From Tannerella sp. (lineage in GTDB: Bacteria; Bacteroidota; Bacteroidia; Bacteroidales; Tannerellaceae): a stretch of 44,869 nt of DNA. Below are positions 1-8,801 of this stretch, piece after piece (the first letter of the stretch is position 1; each line of letters begins with the position of its first letter). The translations under genes and the position numbers were made by a program. Where the stretch lies: the NCBI GenBank assembly GCA_031276175.1, contig JAISNP010000049.1, positions 1 through 44,869 on the forward strand, given 5' to 3'. Under the pieces are notes generated by a model. The model was not told the DNA's origin, searched no databases, and saw only the letters and a program-made list of their open reading frames with translations.

Positions 1-76
1 CACGCCCCCCGCCACACGTTCCCGCCACGACGCACTTCCGACCCGGAACGCCGGCAAAAGTTCCCGGAAGGCCGGC

Positions 77-430
77 TAACTTCCCCGGAAGGCCGGCGAA
101 CTTCCCCGGAAGGCCGGCGAACTTCCCCGGAAGGCAGGCGAACTTCCCAGGAAGGCCGCCGAAATTTCCCGGCAGGGCCGCGCACTTCCCCGGCAGGCCG
201 CCGAAATTCCCCGGAAGGCCGCGGAACTGCCCCGGAAGGCCGCCGAACTTCCGGGGAAGGCCGGCGAACTTCCCCGGAAGGCACCGGAACTTCCGGGGAA
301 TGCAACGGAACTTCCGGGGAATGCAACGGAACTTCCGGGGAAAGCAACGGAACTTCCGGGGAAGGCAACGGAACTTCCGGGGAAGGCAACGGAACTTCCG
401 GGGAAGGCCGCCGAAGTTCCGGCGAGATTC
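77..430. repeat. 21-bp tandem array 1 (TTCC/GGAA dyads)
   Basis: About seventeen consecutive units of exactly 21 bp. The anchor base before the AAC/TTCC core falls at 77, 98, 119, 140, 161, 182, 203, 224, 245, 266, 287, 308, 329, 350, 371, 392 and 413, with no insertion or deletion. Each unit holds a short dyad, TTCC-CC-GGAA in the left half and TTCC-GG-GGAA in the right half, often followed by a GGCCGG-like second dyad. Bases drift between units but spacing does not. The array lies 3' of the minus-strand gene that ends at 582. Long open frames cross it on both strands because 21 is a multiple of three; they encode only heptapeptide repeats and are not credible genes. Confidence 0.95.
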
Positions 431-548
431 CATCTCGTCCGGTCTATCACCGGAGATTCCATCTCAAGTTATTAAAATATAAACGGCACATGCGGACAAG
501 TCCCGCACAGATAGAATCTGTGAAATAGACCCGCCGAGATGGAATCTC
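424..548. repeat. Group of 13-bp dyads GAGAT-nnn-ATCTC, copy A
   Basis: Four short inverted repeats of 5-3-5 design sit just right of array 1: GAGAT-TCC-ATCTC at 424-436 and 453-465, CAGAT-AGA-ATCTG at 508-520 and GAGAT-GGA-ATCTC at 536-548. Start-to-start distances are 29, 55 and 28 bp. The same kind of dyad recurs at 16540-16611. No gene or promoter assignment can be made for this stretch. Confidence 0.8.
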
Positions 549-581
549 GTCGGAACGGCGAAAGTGCGGGGAAGGCTGTCG

Positions 582-779
582 TTATTTCCGGTCGCGATCG
601 TCGCCCGCGCGTTTCCTGTTTTTCCAAAGCGGGACGAAAACGATAATCCCCGAAGTAATGATGATGAAAATGGTGTAGAAATCAATCGTAGCGCTATACG
701 TCAGCAGCATATAACACAATATGCTCCAAAGCAGGATGATGCAAACCGCCTGCGTGTTTGTGATTTTACGTCGCGCCAT
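582..779 (-). CDS. Small two-helix membrane protein
   Basis: Sixty-five residues with two hydrophobic stretches, roughly residues 10-28 and 34-52, and a basic Lys/Arg-rich tail, as expected for a small inner-membrane protein. Its start overlaps the end of the DUF2007 gene (766-1164) by 14 bp on the same strand, which suggests translational coupling at the end of the long operon that begins near 6405. No family was recognised. Other frames here are also open, so the call rests on the membrane-protein character and the overlap. Confidence 0.55.
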   Translation of the reverse strand: MARRKITNTQAVCIILLWSILCYMLLTYSATIDFYTIFIIITSGIIVFVPLWKNRKRAGDDRDRK

Positions 780-1164
780 GCTGTGAGGATAAAAGATGCC
801 CGGCGAAAAGCAGCAATGCCAGTAAGCCGAGGGTCAGTGCGATGATGATAAGTATCTGTCGGTCGAAAGCAAATTTGCGCAGGAAGGGAATAAGTTTGAC
901 CGTCGCCGGGTCGTCGCCTCCGTAGTCGGCCTGCAGGATTTCGTCGGGCAGGGGGTAGCCGTATGCTTTCATGATTTCGAGGGCGCGGGGGGCGTCGCTC
1001 TCTTGCAGTTCGACTTTGGCGCCGATGTCTACCCCGCCGCCAAAGACGTTACTGCTGATGCCGTTACGCACATAACATGCGATGCCTTCGCCCCGCAGCA
1101 GCGAGGCCAGTATCTCTGCCCTGTCCGTATATCTGAAATTGGCTATTTCGACGATGCGGTCCAT
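766..1164 (-). CDS. DUF2007-type protein with C-terminal TM helix
   Basis: This 132-residue protein starts with a small alpha/beta domain typical of the putative signal-transducing DUF2007 family: an initial strand, a helix rich in Glu/Leu that follows TDRAEILASLL, then a GEGI-CYVRN strand and a V-L-ESDAPRALEIM helix. A hydrophobic segment at about residues 104-127 would anchor it in the inner membrane. It lies 12 bp after the TIM-barrel gene and overlaps the next small membrane gene by 14 bp, so all belong to one transcription unit. The molecular role of DUF2007 is not established; regulatory-ligand or protein binding is only inferred. Confidence 0.75.
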   Translation of the reverse strand: MDRIVEIANFRYTDRAEILASLLRGEGIACYVRNGISSNVFGGGVDIGAKVELQESDAPRALEIMKAYGYPLPDEILQADYGGDDPATVKLIPFLRKFAFDRQILIIIALTLGLLALLLFAGHLLSSQHGAT

Positions 1165-1176
1165 TCGTCGCCGTGT

Positions 1177-2109
1177 TTATGCCTTCTCCCACTGGTCGCG
1201 CAGGAGTTTGACGGCAGCCGTGACGGTGGCGGCGCGGTCTTCGCTCCGGCAGCCGCATTCGAAGCTGACGTATTTATCGTAGCCGATGAGTTTCAATCCC
1301 TTGAAGCCGTCCGTGTAATTATCCGCCTCGCCGTCTTCACCCGGCATGGCGCGCCGTTTGCGGCTGGCGATGTGGACGTGTTGCAGGTATTCGCCTGCCG
1401 AGATGAAGGCGCCCATGTCGGACGTTTCTTCCCACGTCATATGCCAGAAATCGCCCAGGCACCTGACGCCCGCGTTGCGGATGTCGCGGCAAATGGAAGC
1501 GGCGTCGGCCACGAGGCGCAGGTAAAAGGCTTCGTCGCGGTTGAGCGGTTCGAGTATGATCGTCGTGCCGTGTTGAAGGGCAAACGTGCCGAGCGCGTCG
1601 AACTGTTCGCAGAGGAAATCGCGCGTAGCCTGCGTATGCGGCTTTGCCGGCGTCTGGCTGTTGAAAGCCGGTACGATGATGACGCCCGTCGAGCCGAGTT
1701 CGCCCGCAGCCGTGATGATCTCGTGCATCGTGTCGATACATTCCTGCCGCACTTTTTCGTCTTCCGAAAGGATAAACCCGGAGAATCCGGCGCAGATGGC
1801 GCTCACTTTGATGTTACGGCCGCTGAGCGCTTCTTTGATTTCGCCTGTCCGTCCGGCAAGTCCTCTTCCGCCGGGTTCGAAGCCGGTGACGCCCAGGTTT
1901 TCCATGAAGTCAAACTTTTCCTTCAGGGTTTCGCCCGGAGGCGTGCCTTCCTGGAAGGAGATATTCAGCTTCACATCCTTGCCTTTGCAGCAGGCGCTTT
2001 CGCCGTCCGTACCCGATTTTTCTCCCTTCGTCCCCCCGCAGGCGGACAGGGCGGCGCCGCCGACTGTTGCGGCGGCAGCCCTTAAAAAGTTTCGTCTGTC
2101 CAGTGCCAT
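1177..2109 (-). CDS. Tat-exported sugar isomerase/epimerase-like TIM barrel lipoprotein
   Basis: A 310-residue protein of the xylose isomerase-like TIM-barrel (AP endonuclease 2) superfamily. The N-terminus has a twin-arginine motif RRNFLR and, after a hydrophobic stretch, a lipobox LSAC, so the protein is probably folded in the cytosol, exported by Tat and lipid-anchored. Likely metal and substrate residues lie in LEPLNR, GDFWHM, VHIAS and SFECG, in the usual order for the family. It starts 3 bp after the stop of an oxidoreductase that also has a Tat signal, so the two probably act on one substrate in the periplasm. Homologues act as isomerases, epimerases or, in 3-keto-sugar pathways, lyase-like enzymes; the exact reaction here is not visible. 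Confidence 0.85.
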   Translation of the reverse strand: MALDRRNFLRAAAATVGGAALSACGGTKGEKSGTDGESACCKGKDVKLNISFQEGTPPGETLKEKFDFMENLGVTGFEPGGRGLAGRTGEIKEALSGRNIKVSAICAGFSGFILSEDEKVRQECIDTMHEIITAAGELGSTGVIIVPAFNSQTPAKPHTQATRDFLCEQFDALGTFALQHGTTIILEPLNRDEAFYLRLVADAASICRDIRNAGVRCLGDFWHMTWEETSDMGAFISAGEYLQHVHIASRKRRAMPGEDGEADNYTDGFKGLKLIGYDKYVSFECGCRSEDRAATVTAAVKLLRDQWEKA

Positions 2110-2112
2110 CGG

Positions 2113-3531
2113 TCAGCGCGTTTGGTTGCCCTGGGGTTTTCCGGGAATATGGATATAATCCGGCAATTTGTATTCTTTCCCTGCGCCGTATCCGCTGATG
2201 CTCATCTTCTTCACAAGGTCGATGTCTGTGGGATACAGGTCCAGCGGCGATGCCGTCATTTCGTCCCACGTCGTATACTTGCCCGTGTAAGCCGATTCGC
2301 GTCCCATGATGGCGGCCATGTTGGCCACGGCTGTTTCGGATGCCTGTTCGATCGGTTTGCCGCTGCGGATATGGTTAATCCAGTTGACGTGTTCCAGCGT
2401 GTAGGGGTCGATCTGCTTGAAGCTGGTTTTTTCGGCTTCGTAGTCGTATTTCCAGATTACTTTTCCGGCCAGGTCTTTGATCGTATGTCCGTCCTGAGTC
2501 GACCACGATCCTTTCGATCCCTGGATAAATTCGCCGACGATGCCTTCCGTTTCGTGTACCTGACGGCACATGCTGTGCAGGTGAATACCGTTTTCCATTT
2601 CAAAGTCGATGCTGAAATTGTCGAACTGGTCTCCCGTGACGCGACGCTGCCGCGAGCCGAAGCCCAAGGCCTTTACCGGTTTCAGTCCGGTGAACCATGT
2701 GAATACGTCCAGGTTGTGTACGTGCTGTTCCACGATGTGATCTCCCGACAGCCATGCCCAGTTTACCCAGTCGCGAATCATCCATTCGCAGTCCGACCAT
2801 TCGGGCCGGCGTTCATTGAACCACAGCATTCCGCCGTTCCAGTAAACCGCACCGCCGGTGATTTCGCCGATGGCGCCGTTCATAATCTGCTTGTAAGATT
2901 CTACATAATCGCGCTTGTGGTGGCGTTGCGTACCGGTTACGACGCACAGGTTTTTGGCGGCGGCCTGCTTTGCCGTAGCTACGATGGTACGGTAGCCGAC
3001 GGGGTCTACGCAAATCGGTTTTTCAAGGAAGGAATGTTTTCCCTTTTCGGTAGCGTACTGAAAAATCATCGGACGGAAATTGGGCGGTGTAGCCACGATT
3101 ACCACATCCACGCCGCTGTCGATAACCTGCCTGTAAGCATCCAGCCCGGTGAAGCGCCTGTCTTCCGGGATGTCGACGTTCTTTTCGGTTTTCAGTTTGC
3201 CGGCCAGGTCGTCCACACGGTCTTTGAAGGCATCGCCCAGAGCCGTAATCGTCAAACCGTTTGCCGCGTTCAGGAAATTGATTGCCGCGCCCGAACCGCG
3301 TCCGCCGCAGCCGATAACGCCGGCTTTCAGTTCCTGACCGTCCGCTGCAAAATCTACCAAGTCGGGGACATAATACGTGCCCGGCGCCTTAAGAGGTACG
3401 TTGGCCGAAGCATTGCTGCCTCCGCCGCACGATGTGAATACTGCGGCGCTCCCTGTTCCCATGGCGCCCAATGCTCCGGCCATTGCCGTACTTTTCAGAA
3501 AAGTTCTTCTGTTGATACTTTCTTTCTTCAT
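2113..3531 (-). CDS. Tat-exported Gfo/Idh/MocA family oxidoreductase lipoprotein
   Basis: A 472-residue Gfo/Idh/MocA family enzyme. After a Tat signal (RRTFLK) and a lipobox-like FTSC comes the Rossmann dinucleotide-binding motif GCGGRGSG near residue 75, then VIVATPP and the family EKP motif (LEKPICVDP). The C-terminal half contains GDHIVEQHVHNLDV, carrying the His/Asp residues usually involved in catalysis. Exported members keep a tightly bound NAD(P) cofactor, as in glucose-fructose oxidoreductase. It is directly followed, 3 bp later, by the exported TIM-barrel gene and preceded by the multiheme cytochrome fusion 30 bp upstream. Role inferred: periplasmic oxidation or reduction of a sugar or cyclitol. 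Confidence 0.9.
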   Translation of the reverse strand: MKKESINRRTFLKSTAMAGALGAMGTGSAAVFTSCGGGSNASANVPLKAPGTYYVPDLVDFAADGQELKAGVIGCGGRGSGAAINFLNAANGLTITALGDAFKDRVDDLAGKLKTEKNVDIPEDRRFTGLDAYRQVIDSGVDVVIVATPPNFRPMIFQYATEKGKHSFLEKPICVDPVGYRTIVATAKQAAAKNLCVVTGTQRHHKRDYVESYKQIMNGAIGEITGGAVYWNGGMLWFNERRPEWSDCEWMIRDWVNWAWLSGDHIVEQHVHNLDVFTWFTGLKPVKALGFGSRQRRVTGDQFDNFSIDFEMENGIHLHSMCRQVHETEGIVGEFIQGSKGSWSTQDGHTIKDLAGKVIWKYDYEAEKTSFKQIDPYTLEHVNWINHIRSGKPIEQASETAVANMAAIMGRESAYTGKYTTWDEMTASPLDLYPTDIDLVKKMSISGYGAGKEYKLPDYIHIPGKPQGNQTR

Positions 3532-3561
3532 GATGATTGAGTTTAAAAAAATTGATACATG

Positions 3562-5139
3562 TTATTTTGATAGGATTGATTCGTTTGTTTCACAGACTAC
3601 CCTGAATCCGATGCCGCGTATATCGGAGTACCACCAGATGCTTTTGGGCTGTTGCGGGTCGGTCTTCAGCCATGCCTCGTGGCGGCTGTAATCGCGTGCT
3701 GCGACGCGCACGTCGGCGGCGTCGGACGTATAGTTGCCTCCGCGCACTACCCATTCGTCGCCTTCGGCACACAGCGGGTTTGTCGCCTTTTCGCCGGTTT
3801 TGCCGTATGCCCCGGCGTCGTATTTATCCGCACAATATTCCATTACGTTTCCGAGCATGTTTTTCAGCCCGAAGGGATTTGCTTTCACCATGTCCGGTTC
3901 CTGCGTTTTGTTCAGGCTGTTTTTGGCATAAATCACGTAGGCGCCGATGCTGTCGGTCTTTGCTCCGAAAAACCTGCGCCAGAATCCCCTGTCGGAAAAG
4001 TCCTTCGGGTTTCCGGGGAAGAAGTAAGGCGTTTCCGTACCGCCGCGCGCGGCATATTCCCATTCGGCTTCGGTGGGGAGGCGGTACTTTTTGCCTGTTT
4101 TTTTCGAGAGCCACAGGCAGAATGTTTCGGCCGCATAGTGGGTCATTGTAATGGCGGGTCGTGCGCCGAAGCCCCAGCCCTGGTCGGGGAGGCCGAACGG
4201 CGGCGTGGGGCCGGAGACGGCATCTACTTTCGGATTGCTGTTGTTGGCATAGACTTGTTCGGGGGGGGTACGGCCTTCGCTCATCGTGGCGGCGTAGAAA
4301 GCCCAGAACTGTTCCCATGTCGTTTCCGTTTCGGCCATGAAGAACGGGCTGACGGTAACTTCGCGTACGGGCGATTCGTCGGCTTTGCGGAAAGATTCTT
4401 TTTCCGTGCTGCCCATGCGGAACGTGCCGCCGGGGATGGCTTTCATGTTGAGCGATACCGATGTGCCCGGAATCTGCTCGGTATAGTCGGCAAACGTCGT
4501 CACTTCGGTTGCTTTTTCGAAGATTATTCCCCGGTTTCCCGAATTTCCGCCCAGTCCGGGGATGCCTGTCATTTTGCCGTGTTTGTAGTTCGGGTTGTGA
4601 TGCCCGGCGTCCAGGTGGCAACTGATACATTGCAGGTTCAGTTTCTTCTCGTTTTCTTCGTAATAGAGATGGGCGGTGATGGCGTCGTCCGTCACGCCTT
4701 CGGGGAAGAGGTTCGTGTGACATTCCTTGCAGGATTCGTTGGGGATGTATTTCACGGCGTGTTCCAGTTCCGACTTTGTTTCCCACTTGAAATCGGCGCT
4801 GTCTTTTGTCAGGAAGCCCCATACGTCCTTGATGCCGAGGCTTGCCTTTGCCATGTAATGGCTTACGGTTTGATTTTTCGGCGGCAGGTGGCAATCTATG
4901 CAATGGACTTTCACGCCGCTTGAATTGTTCACGTGCTTGGATAATTTCCAGCTGTTTTCTACATGCGGATGTACGTGGCACATCATGCAGGATTCGTCCG
5001 TGGAAAAGTATACCGTTACCTGATACAGGGAGGCGAAGGCAATCGCTCCCGTCAGGCATCCGGCAAAAAAGATGAACTTGTTCCGCTTTTTTTTGGATTC
5101 CTGCGTATGGGAATATGTTTGATGCCGCATGTAATACAT
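3562..5139 (-). CDS. NapC/NirT-type tetraheme cytochrome fused to FGE/SUMF1-like domain
   Basis: A 525-residue fusion. Residues 21-45 form one TM helix. Four c-type heme sites follow: CMMCH (51-55), CIDCH (80-84), CKECH (137-141) and CISCH (161-165), in the layout of NapC/NirT/NrfH quinol dehydrogenases. From about residue 205 to the end is a formylglycine-generating-enzyme/SUMF1 fold with IPGGTFRMGS, ETTWEQF, YRLPTEAEWEYAARGG, GNVMEYC and GIGFRVV. The segment that in true FGE carries the two active-site cysteines reads GGNYTSDAADVRVAAR here, so formylglycine synthesis is unlikely; a structural or binding role, as in GldK/GldJ-type proteins, is more probable. Inferred role: passing electrons between the quinone pool and a periplasmic partner in the sugar-redox operon. 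Confidence 0.9.
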   Translation of the reverse strand: MYYMRHQTYSHTQESKKKRNKFIFFAGCLTGAIAFASLYQVTVYFSTDESCMMCHVHPHVENSWKLSKHVNNSSGVKVHCIDCHLPPKNQTVSHYMAKASLGIKDVWGFLTKDSADFKWETKSELEHAVKYIPNESCKECHTNLFPEGVTDDAITAHLYYEENEKKLNLQCISCHLDAGHHNPNYKHGKMTGIPGLGGNSGNRGIIFEKATEVTTFADYTEQIPGTSVSLNMKAIPGGTFRMGSTEKESFRKADESPVREVTVSPFFMAETETTWEQFWAFYAATMSEGRTPPEQVYANNSNPKVDAVSGPTPPFGLPDQGWGFGARPAITMTHYAAETFCLWLSKKTGKKYRLPTEAEWEYAARGGTETPYFFPGNPKDFSDRGFWRRFFGAKTDSIGAYVIYAKNSLNKTQEPDMVKANPFGLKNMLGNVMEYCADKYDAGAYGKTGEKATNPLCAEGDEWVVRGGNYTSDAADVRVAARDYSRHEAWLKTDPQQPKSIWWYSDIRGIGFRVVCETNESILSK

Positions 5140-5226
5140 GTCCGTTCTAAGATTCGATAATGAAAGTAGGTGTTTTTACTGTTTTTCCTGTGTTTGTCCG
5201 GGGCGGGGAATATTTCCGATACCGCG

Positions 5227-6405
5227 TTATCCGACGTGCCGGTCGATCCAGGGCTGCCATTTTATTTTGTCGTTCCATCCGGCACGTACCATTGTTTCGA
5301 TGAACTGCATTCCGCGGAGGCCGTCGTATACGTTGGGGAAGTCCAGCATGTTTGCGGAGGGTTGTTCGCCGTTGCGTTCGGCCAGTACGGTGAGGGTGAA
5401 ATTCCGGTAGATGTTGGCAAATGCTTCGATGAATCCTTCCGGATGTCCGGCGGGTGTACGGACGTTCCAGAGGGCTTCGGGGCCGAGGAAGGTGTTTCCG
5501 CCGATATGGATCAGTTCTTCCGGGCGGTCGAGCCATTTTAGTTTAAGCCTGTTGGGATCCATTTGATGCCACTCTGCGCCTCCTTTTTCGCCGTAGATGC
5601 GGATGCGGATGCTGTTGGCTTCGCCGACGGCGATTTGCGAGGCGGTCAGTACGCCTTTCAGGCCTCCGTCGTAATGGAGGAAGGCGGCGCCGTCGTCGTC
5701 TATCGGGCGTCCGGGGACGAACGTATGGAGTTCGGCGCAGAGTTCGGTGACTTTCTGTCCGGTGACGTATTCGCTCAGATGCCATGCGTGCGTGCCGATG
5801 TCGCCGATACAGCCGGCTTTGCCGGATTGCTTCGGGTCGGTACGCCATCCGGCGTTGTTGCCGCTCTGCAGTTCGATGCGCTCGGACAGCCATCCCTGCG
5901 GGTATTCGACGTAGAGGCGGCGCAGTTTGCCGAAGTCGCCCCGGGCTATGCGCGCTTTCATTTCTTTTACGGCGGGATAGCCGGTGTAGACGTGCGTCAA
6001 GGCCAGCGTCAGTCCGGTTTCTTCCACTTTTTTCCGTAACGCTTCGGCTTCGTCGAGCGAGAAGGTCATCGGTTTGTCGAGCACGACGTGTATTCCGCGT
6101 TCGAGCGCCATCATTGCCGGTTCAAAATGCAGGTGATTGGGGGTAACGATAGTGACGAAGTCCATCCGTTCCGCTTCGTCCAGTTGCATTTCGTGTGCGA
6201 ACATTTCGTGGAAGGAGGAATAAATCCTGTCGTCGGGCAACAGGTATGCACGCCCCGAACTTTTCGAGATTTCCGGATTCGCGCTGAAACAGCCGCATAC
6301 CAGTTCTACCTGATTTTCCATTAAGGCTGCCCGCAGGTGTATCGCCCCGATAAAACCAGTGCTCCCTCCGCCTATCATTCCCATTTTTAATTTTCTGCGT
6401 CCCAT
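5227..6405 (-). CDS. Cytosolic Gfo/Idh/MocA family oxidoreductase
   Basis: I chose the start MGRRKLKMGMIGGG at 6405 (392 residues); the open frame runs 31 codons further upstream, but that extension has no homologue-like features. A Rossmann motif GGGSTGFIG follows at once, then VTIVTPNH, the DKPMTF version of the EKP motif, and CIGDIGTHAWHLSEY, which holds the conserved Asp/His pair. There is no signal peptide, so unlike the paralogue at 2113-3531 this enzyme is cytosolic. It is the first gene of the apparent minus-strand operon; 87 bp separate it from the cytochrome fusion. The substrate is unknown, probably a sugar, sugar acid or inositol. Confidence 0.85.
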   Translation of the reverse strand: MGRRKLKMGMIGGGSTGFIGAIHLRAALMENQVELVCGCFSANPEISKSSGRAYLLPDDRIYSSFHEMFAHEMQLDEAERMDFVTIVTPNHLHFEPAMMALERGIHVVLDKPMTFSLDEAEALRKKVEETGLTLALTHVYTGYPAVKEMKARIARGDFGKLRRLYVEYPQGWLSERIELQSGNNAGWRTDPKQSGKAGCIGDIGTHAWHLSEYVTGQKVTELCAELHTFVPGRPIDDDGAAFLHYDGGLKGVLTASQIAVGEANSIRIRIYGEKGGAEWHQMDPNRLKLKWLDRPEELIHIGGNTFLGPEALWNVRTPAGHPEGFIEAFANIYRNFTLTVLAERNGEQPSANMLDFPNVYDGLRGMQFIETMVRAGWNDKIKWQPWIDRHVG

Positions 6406-6611
6406 GATACAAAGTATTTTATATGTTTTATAATTTTTCGGGGCTAAAATTACTGTGTTTTTTCGAGAGGGCAAAAAAAAACGACATAAAACATTCAAAA
6501 CTTGTAAACAGTGTTATCATTCGTGTAAGAATTTTTGCCCTTGCGCGAATCATAAGCACAGGCAAAGCGCCGCGCGGGGTATTTTTTGCTTCGCGGGGCT
6601 TCGAACCCGGT

Positions 6612-8675
6612 TTATTTAAGATACTCGTCCATCCACGCCGTGATTTCTTCAATCCGCCTGACGCGGTTTTTCGGTTTTCCCGAACGCGAGAGTTCGTGAT
6701 TCTCGCCCTTGAACAGACACAGGCGGGCGGGGACTTCGAAGTATTTGAGCGCGTAAAACATCTGAATCCCCTCCGACTGCCAGCAGCGGTAGTCTTCGTC
6801 GGAATGGATAAAGAGGGTGGGCGTCTTCACCTTGTCGGCATATTTGAGCGGCGACTGCGTCCAGAGGCCGTCGAGATTTGTCCACACGTCGCCGCCGATC
6901 TGCGTGGCGGTAAAGGAAAAACCTATATCTGTTGTATTGCTGAACGAAATCCACGAGGCGATACTCCGCTGCGATGCGGCGGCTTTGAATCGATCCGTAT
7001 GCCCGATTATCCAGTTCGTCATAAATCCGCCGTAGGATCCGCCGGTGACGCCCAGACGGTCGGGGTCGATGAAGTCGAACGTCGCAACGGCCGTGTCTAC
7101 AAACCGCATCAGGTCGCGGTAGTCCACCGTGCCGTATCGTTTGCCGATGTCGGCAAAGGCATTGCCGCCTCCGTCGCTGCCCGTCGGGTTGGTAAAAATT
7201 ACCGCATATCCCTGTGCAGCCCAGTACTGCATTTCGTGGAAAAGGCAGGCGCCGAAGGCCGTGCGCGGCCCGCCGTGGATGTCGAGAATGGTCGGGTACT
7301 TGCGGCCCTTTTCGTAACCGGCGGGGGGGATGGCATAGCCTGTAATATCGACCCCGTCGTCGTTCGTGAATGTAACCGGACGCGGGGTTACGATTTCGAA
7401 CTCTTTCTCCAGACGGTCGTTTTCGCCCGTCAGCGCCGTAAACGCGCCCTTCCGGTCGAGGGAATATATCTCCGTCGCCTTGTTGCCGAGCATGGCTATT
7501 ACAAGAAATCCGTCTTTCCACGGGACGTATTCGAGCACGATTTCCTTACCCTTGTTGACGAACGAGACGGCGCCGTCGCGATAGTCGACATGAATCAGCG
7601 GCGCATGGTCGCCTGCCGTCGTCAGGTAGTAGAAGCCCGTTTTGTCTGTTTTTATTCCCGAAGAGGCGTTTCCCATCTTCACGTCCGAACCTATGCTTAC
7701 TCCCATTCCGTACGGGTCGCCGCCGTAGAGCGAATCCAGCTTACCGTTCTCCGTATTCAGGCGGTAGAAGGCTGCGCTGCTTATCTCCGTCAGCCTGCGG
7801 TTGGCGGTCAGGATAATTTCGCTGTCCGAAATGCCGGTAATGCTGCCGTAGGAGGCGGGCGCGTCGAAGGGCGAAATGTCTTCGGCTTTCAGCGTGGCCA
7901 CGGAAAGTTTCATCAGCCTGTTGCCGCGCACTTGCTTCCCTTTGAAGGTGGAGGAGGTGTAGAACAGCGTCCGTTTGTCTTTACCGAGTTCCAGTCCGCC
8001 CACTGTTTCCCACGCTTCCGACAGCGCTTTCACTTCGCCGTCTTCATAATAATAAAGGTGATTACGCTTGCCGCTCACGTCGCCCCGGCCGTTCGACCAG
8101 AACGGTATCTCCTCGAACACACGGTACGAACTCTGCTCCTCCTTTGCCTTCAGCGCCTTTTCCATGTCGCCGCCGGCCTCTTCCAGCAGGCGGGCAAAGT
8201 GGTTGTCGTACTCTGCCGTGAAGAAAAAACGGCGCTCGTCTATGAACCGGATGTCTCCCACCGCATACGGCAGGCGCAGGAACTCTTCCGCCTCGCCCAT
8301 ACGTTCGCCCAATTTCACGAATACCGAAAGCGGTTCGCCCCGGCGGATTCGCTCCCTGTCTTTCGCTTCGCGTACTCTGCGGAACACGACGCTCCCGTCG
8401 TCCGTCACGAAATAGTTCCCCACGTCGTGCGTCGAAGTCAGCCGGCGCACCTTTCCGTCTTCCAGACGGTACAAGTCGCTTGTATAGCCGTTGTCTTCCA
8501 TGCTCGCCTGGCGAATAATAAAATATACCGAACCGTGCTTTTCTTTCAGGTTCGAAATCATGCGTACTTCCTTGAAGAAGTCCGCGCCCACCGCTTTACG
8601 GTCTCCTTCCGCACGCACCGCACCGGCGGATACGCTAAGCAGAAGTACAATTGCAAGTAATGATTGCTTTTTCAT
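6612..8675 (-). CDS. S9 family prolyl-oligopeptidase-type peptidase, DPP5-like
   Basis: A 687-residue exported serine peptidase. The signal peptide ends at about AVRAEG. An N-terminal beta-propeller region of about 400 residues is followed by an alpha/beta-hydrolase domain. The catalytic triad can be placed: Ser547 in GGSYGG, Asp628 in HSDEDYR and His660 in GENHEL. Length and triad spacing closely resemble, from memory, the dipeptidyl-peptidase 5 of Porphyromonas gingivalis, so it probably trims dipeptides from oligopeptides in the periplasm. A TAnnTTTG promoter element lies 22 bp before the start. The stop is close to the next operon's leader, with a 207-bp gap. Confidence 0.9.
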   Translation of the reverse strand: MKKQSLLAIVLLLSVSAGAVRAEGDRKAVGADFFKEVRMISNLKEKHGSVYFIIRQASMEDNGYTSDLYRLEDGKVRRLTSTHDVGNYFVTDDGSVVFRRVREAKDRERIRRGEPLSVFVKLGERMGEAEEFLRLPYAVGDIRFIDERRFFFTAEYDNHFARLLEEAGGDMEKALKAKEEQSSYRVFEEIPFWSNGRGDVSGKRNHLYYYEDGEVKALSEAWETVGGLELGKDKRTLFYTSSTFKGKQVRGNRLMKLSVATLKAEDISPFDAPASYGSITGISDSEIILTANRRLTEISSAAFYRLNTENGKLDSLYGGDPYGMGVSIGSDVKMGNASSGIKTDKTGFYYLTTAGDHAPLIHVDYRDGAVSFVNKGKEIVLEYVPWKDGFLVIAMLGNKATEIYSLDRKGAFTALTGENDRLEKEFEIVTPRPVTFTNDDGVDITGYAIPPAGYEKGRKYPTILDIHGGPRTAFGACLFHEMQYWAAQGYAVIFTNPTGSDGGGNAFADIGKRYGTVDYRDLMRFVDTAVATFDFIDPDRLGVTGGSYGGFMTNWIIGHTDRFKAAASQRSIASWISFSNTTDIGFSFTATQIGGDVWTNLDGLWTQSPLKYADKVKTPTLFIHSDEDYRCWQSEGIQMFYALKYFEVPARLCLFKGENHELSRSGKPKNRVRRIEEITAWMDEYLK

Positions 8676-8697
8676 ATCTTTTTTCTATTAAATGCTG

Positions 8698-8705
8698 CAA
8701 ATGTA
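8698..8705 (-). promoter_or_regulatory. Bacteroidetes -7 element (TACATTTG) of the S9 peptidase gene
   Basis: On the minus strand this reads TACATTTG, matching the TAnnTTTG element of the Bacteroidetes primary sigma factor. The spacing puts transcription start about 15 nt before the ATG at 8675. Confidence 0.6.
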
Positions 8706-8801
8706 CGCTTTTTTTTCGTCGGCGCACACTCTTCGGGCAACAAAACGGGCAGGTATTTCCCGCACGGCAAAGAAATGCGATTATTTCCTGCACGCCGGGC
8801 G

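Noticed and set aside
76-462. 128-residue protein on the minus strand made of AFPGSSV-like heptapeptides
   Set aside because: It is array 1 read in one frame. Frames on both strands stay open because 21 is a multiple of three; there is no start context, promoter element or homologous fold.
3562-4520. Active formylglycine-generating enzyme that would activate sulfatases
   Set aside because: The segment that should hold the two catalytic cysteines has none, and no sulfatase gene is in the window.
6423-8660. 745-codon open frame on the plus strand
   Set aside because: It is the shadow of the S9 peptidase gene on the other strand, which has signal peptide, catalytic triad and promoter.
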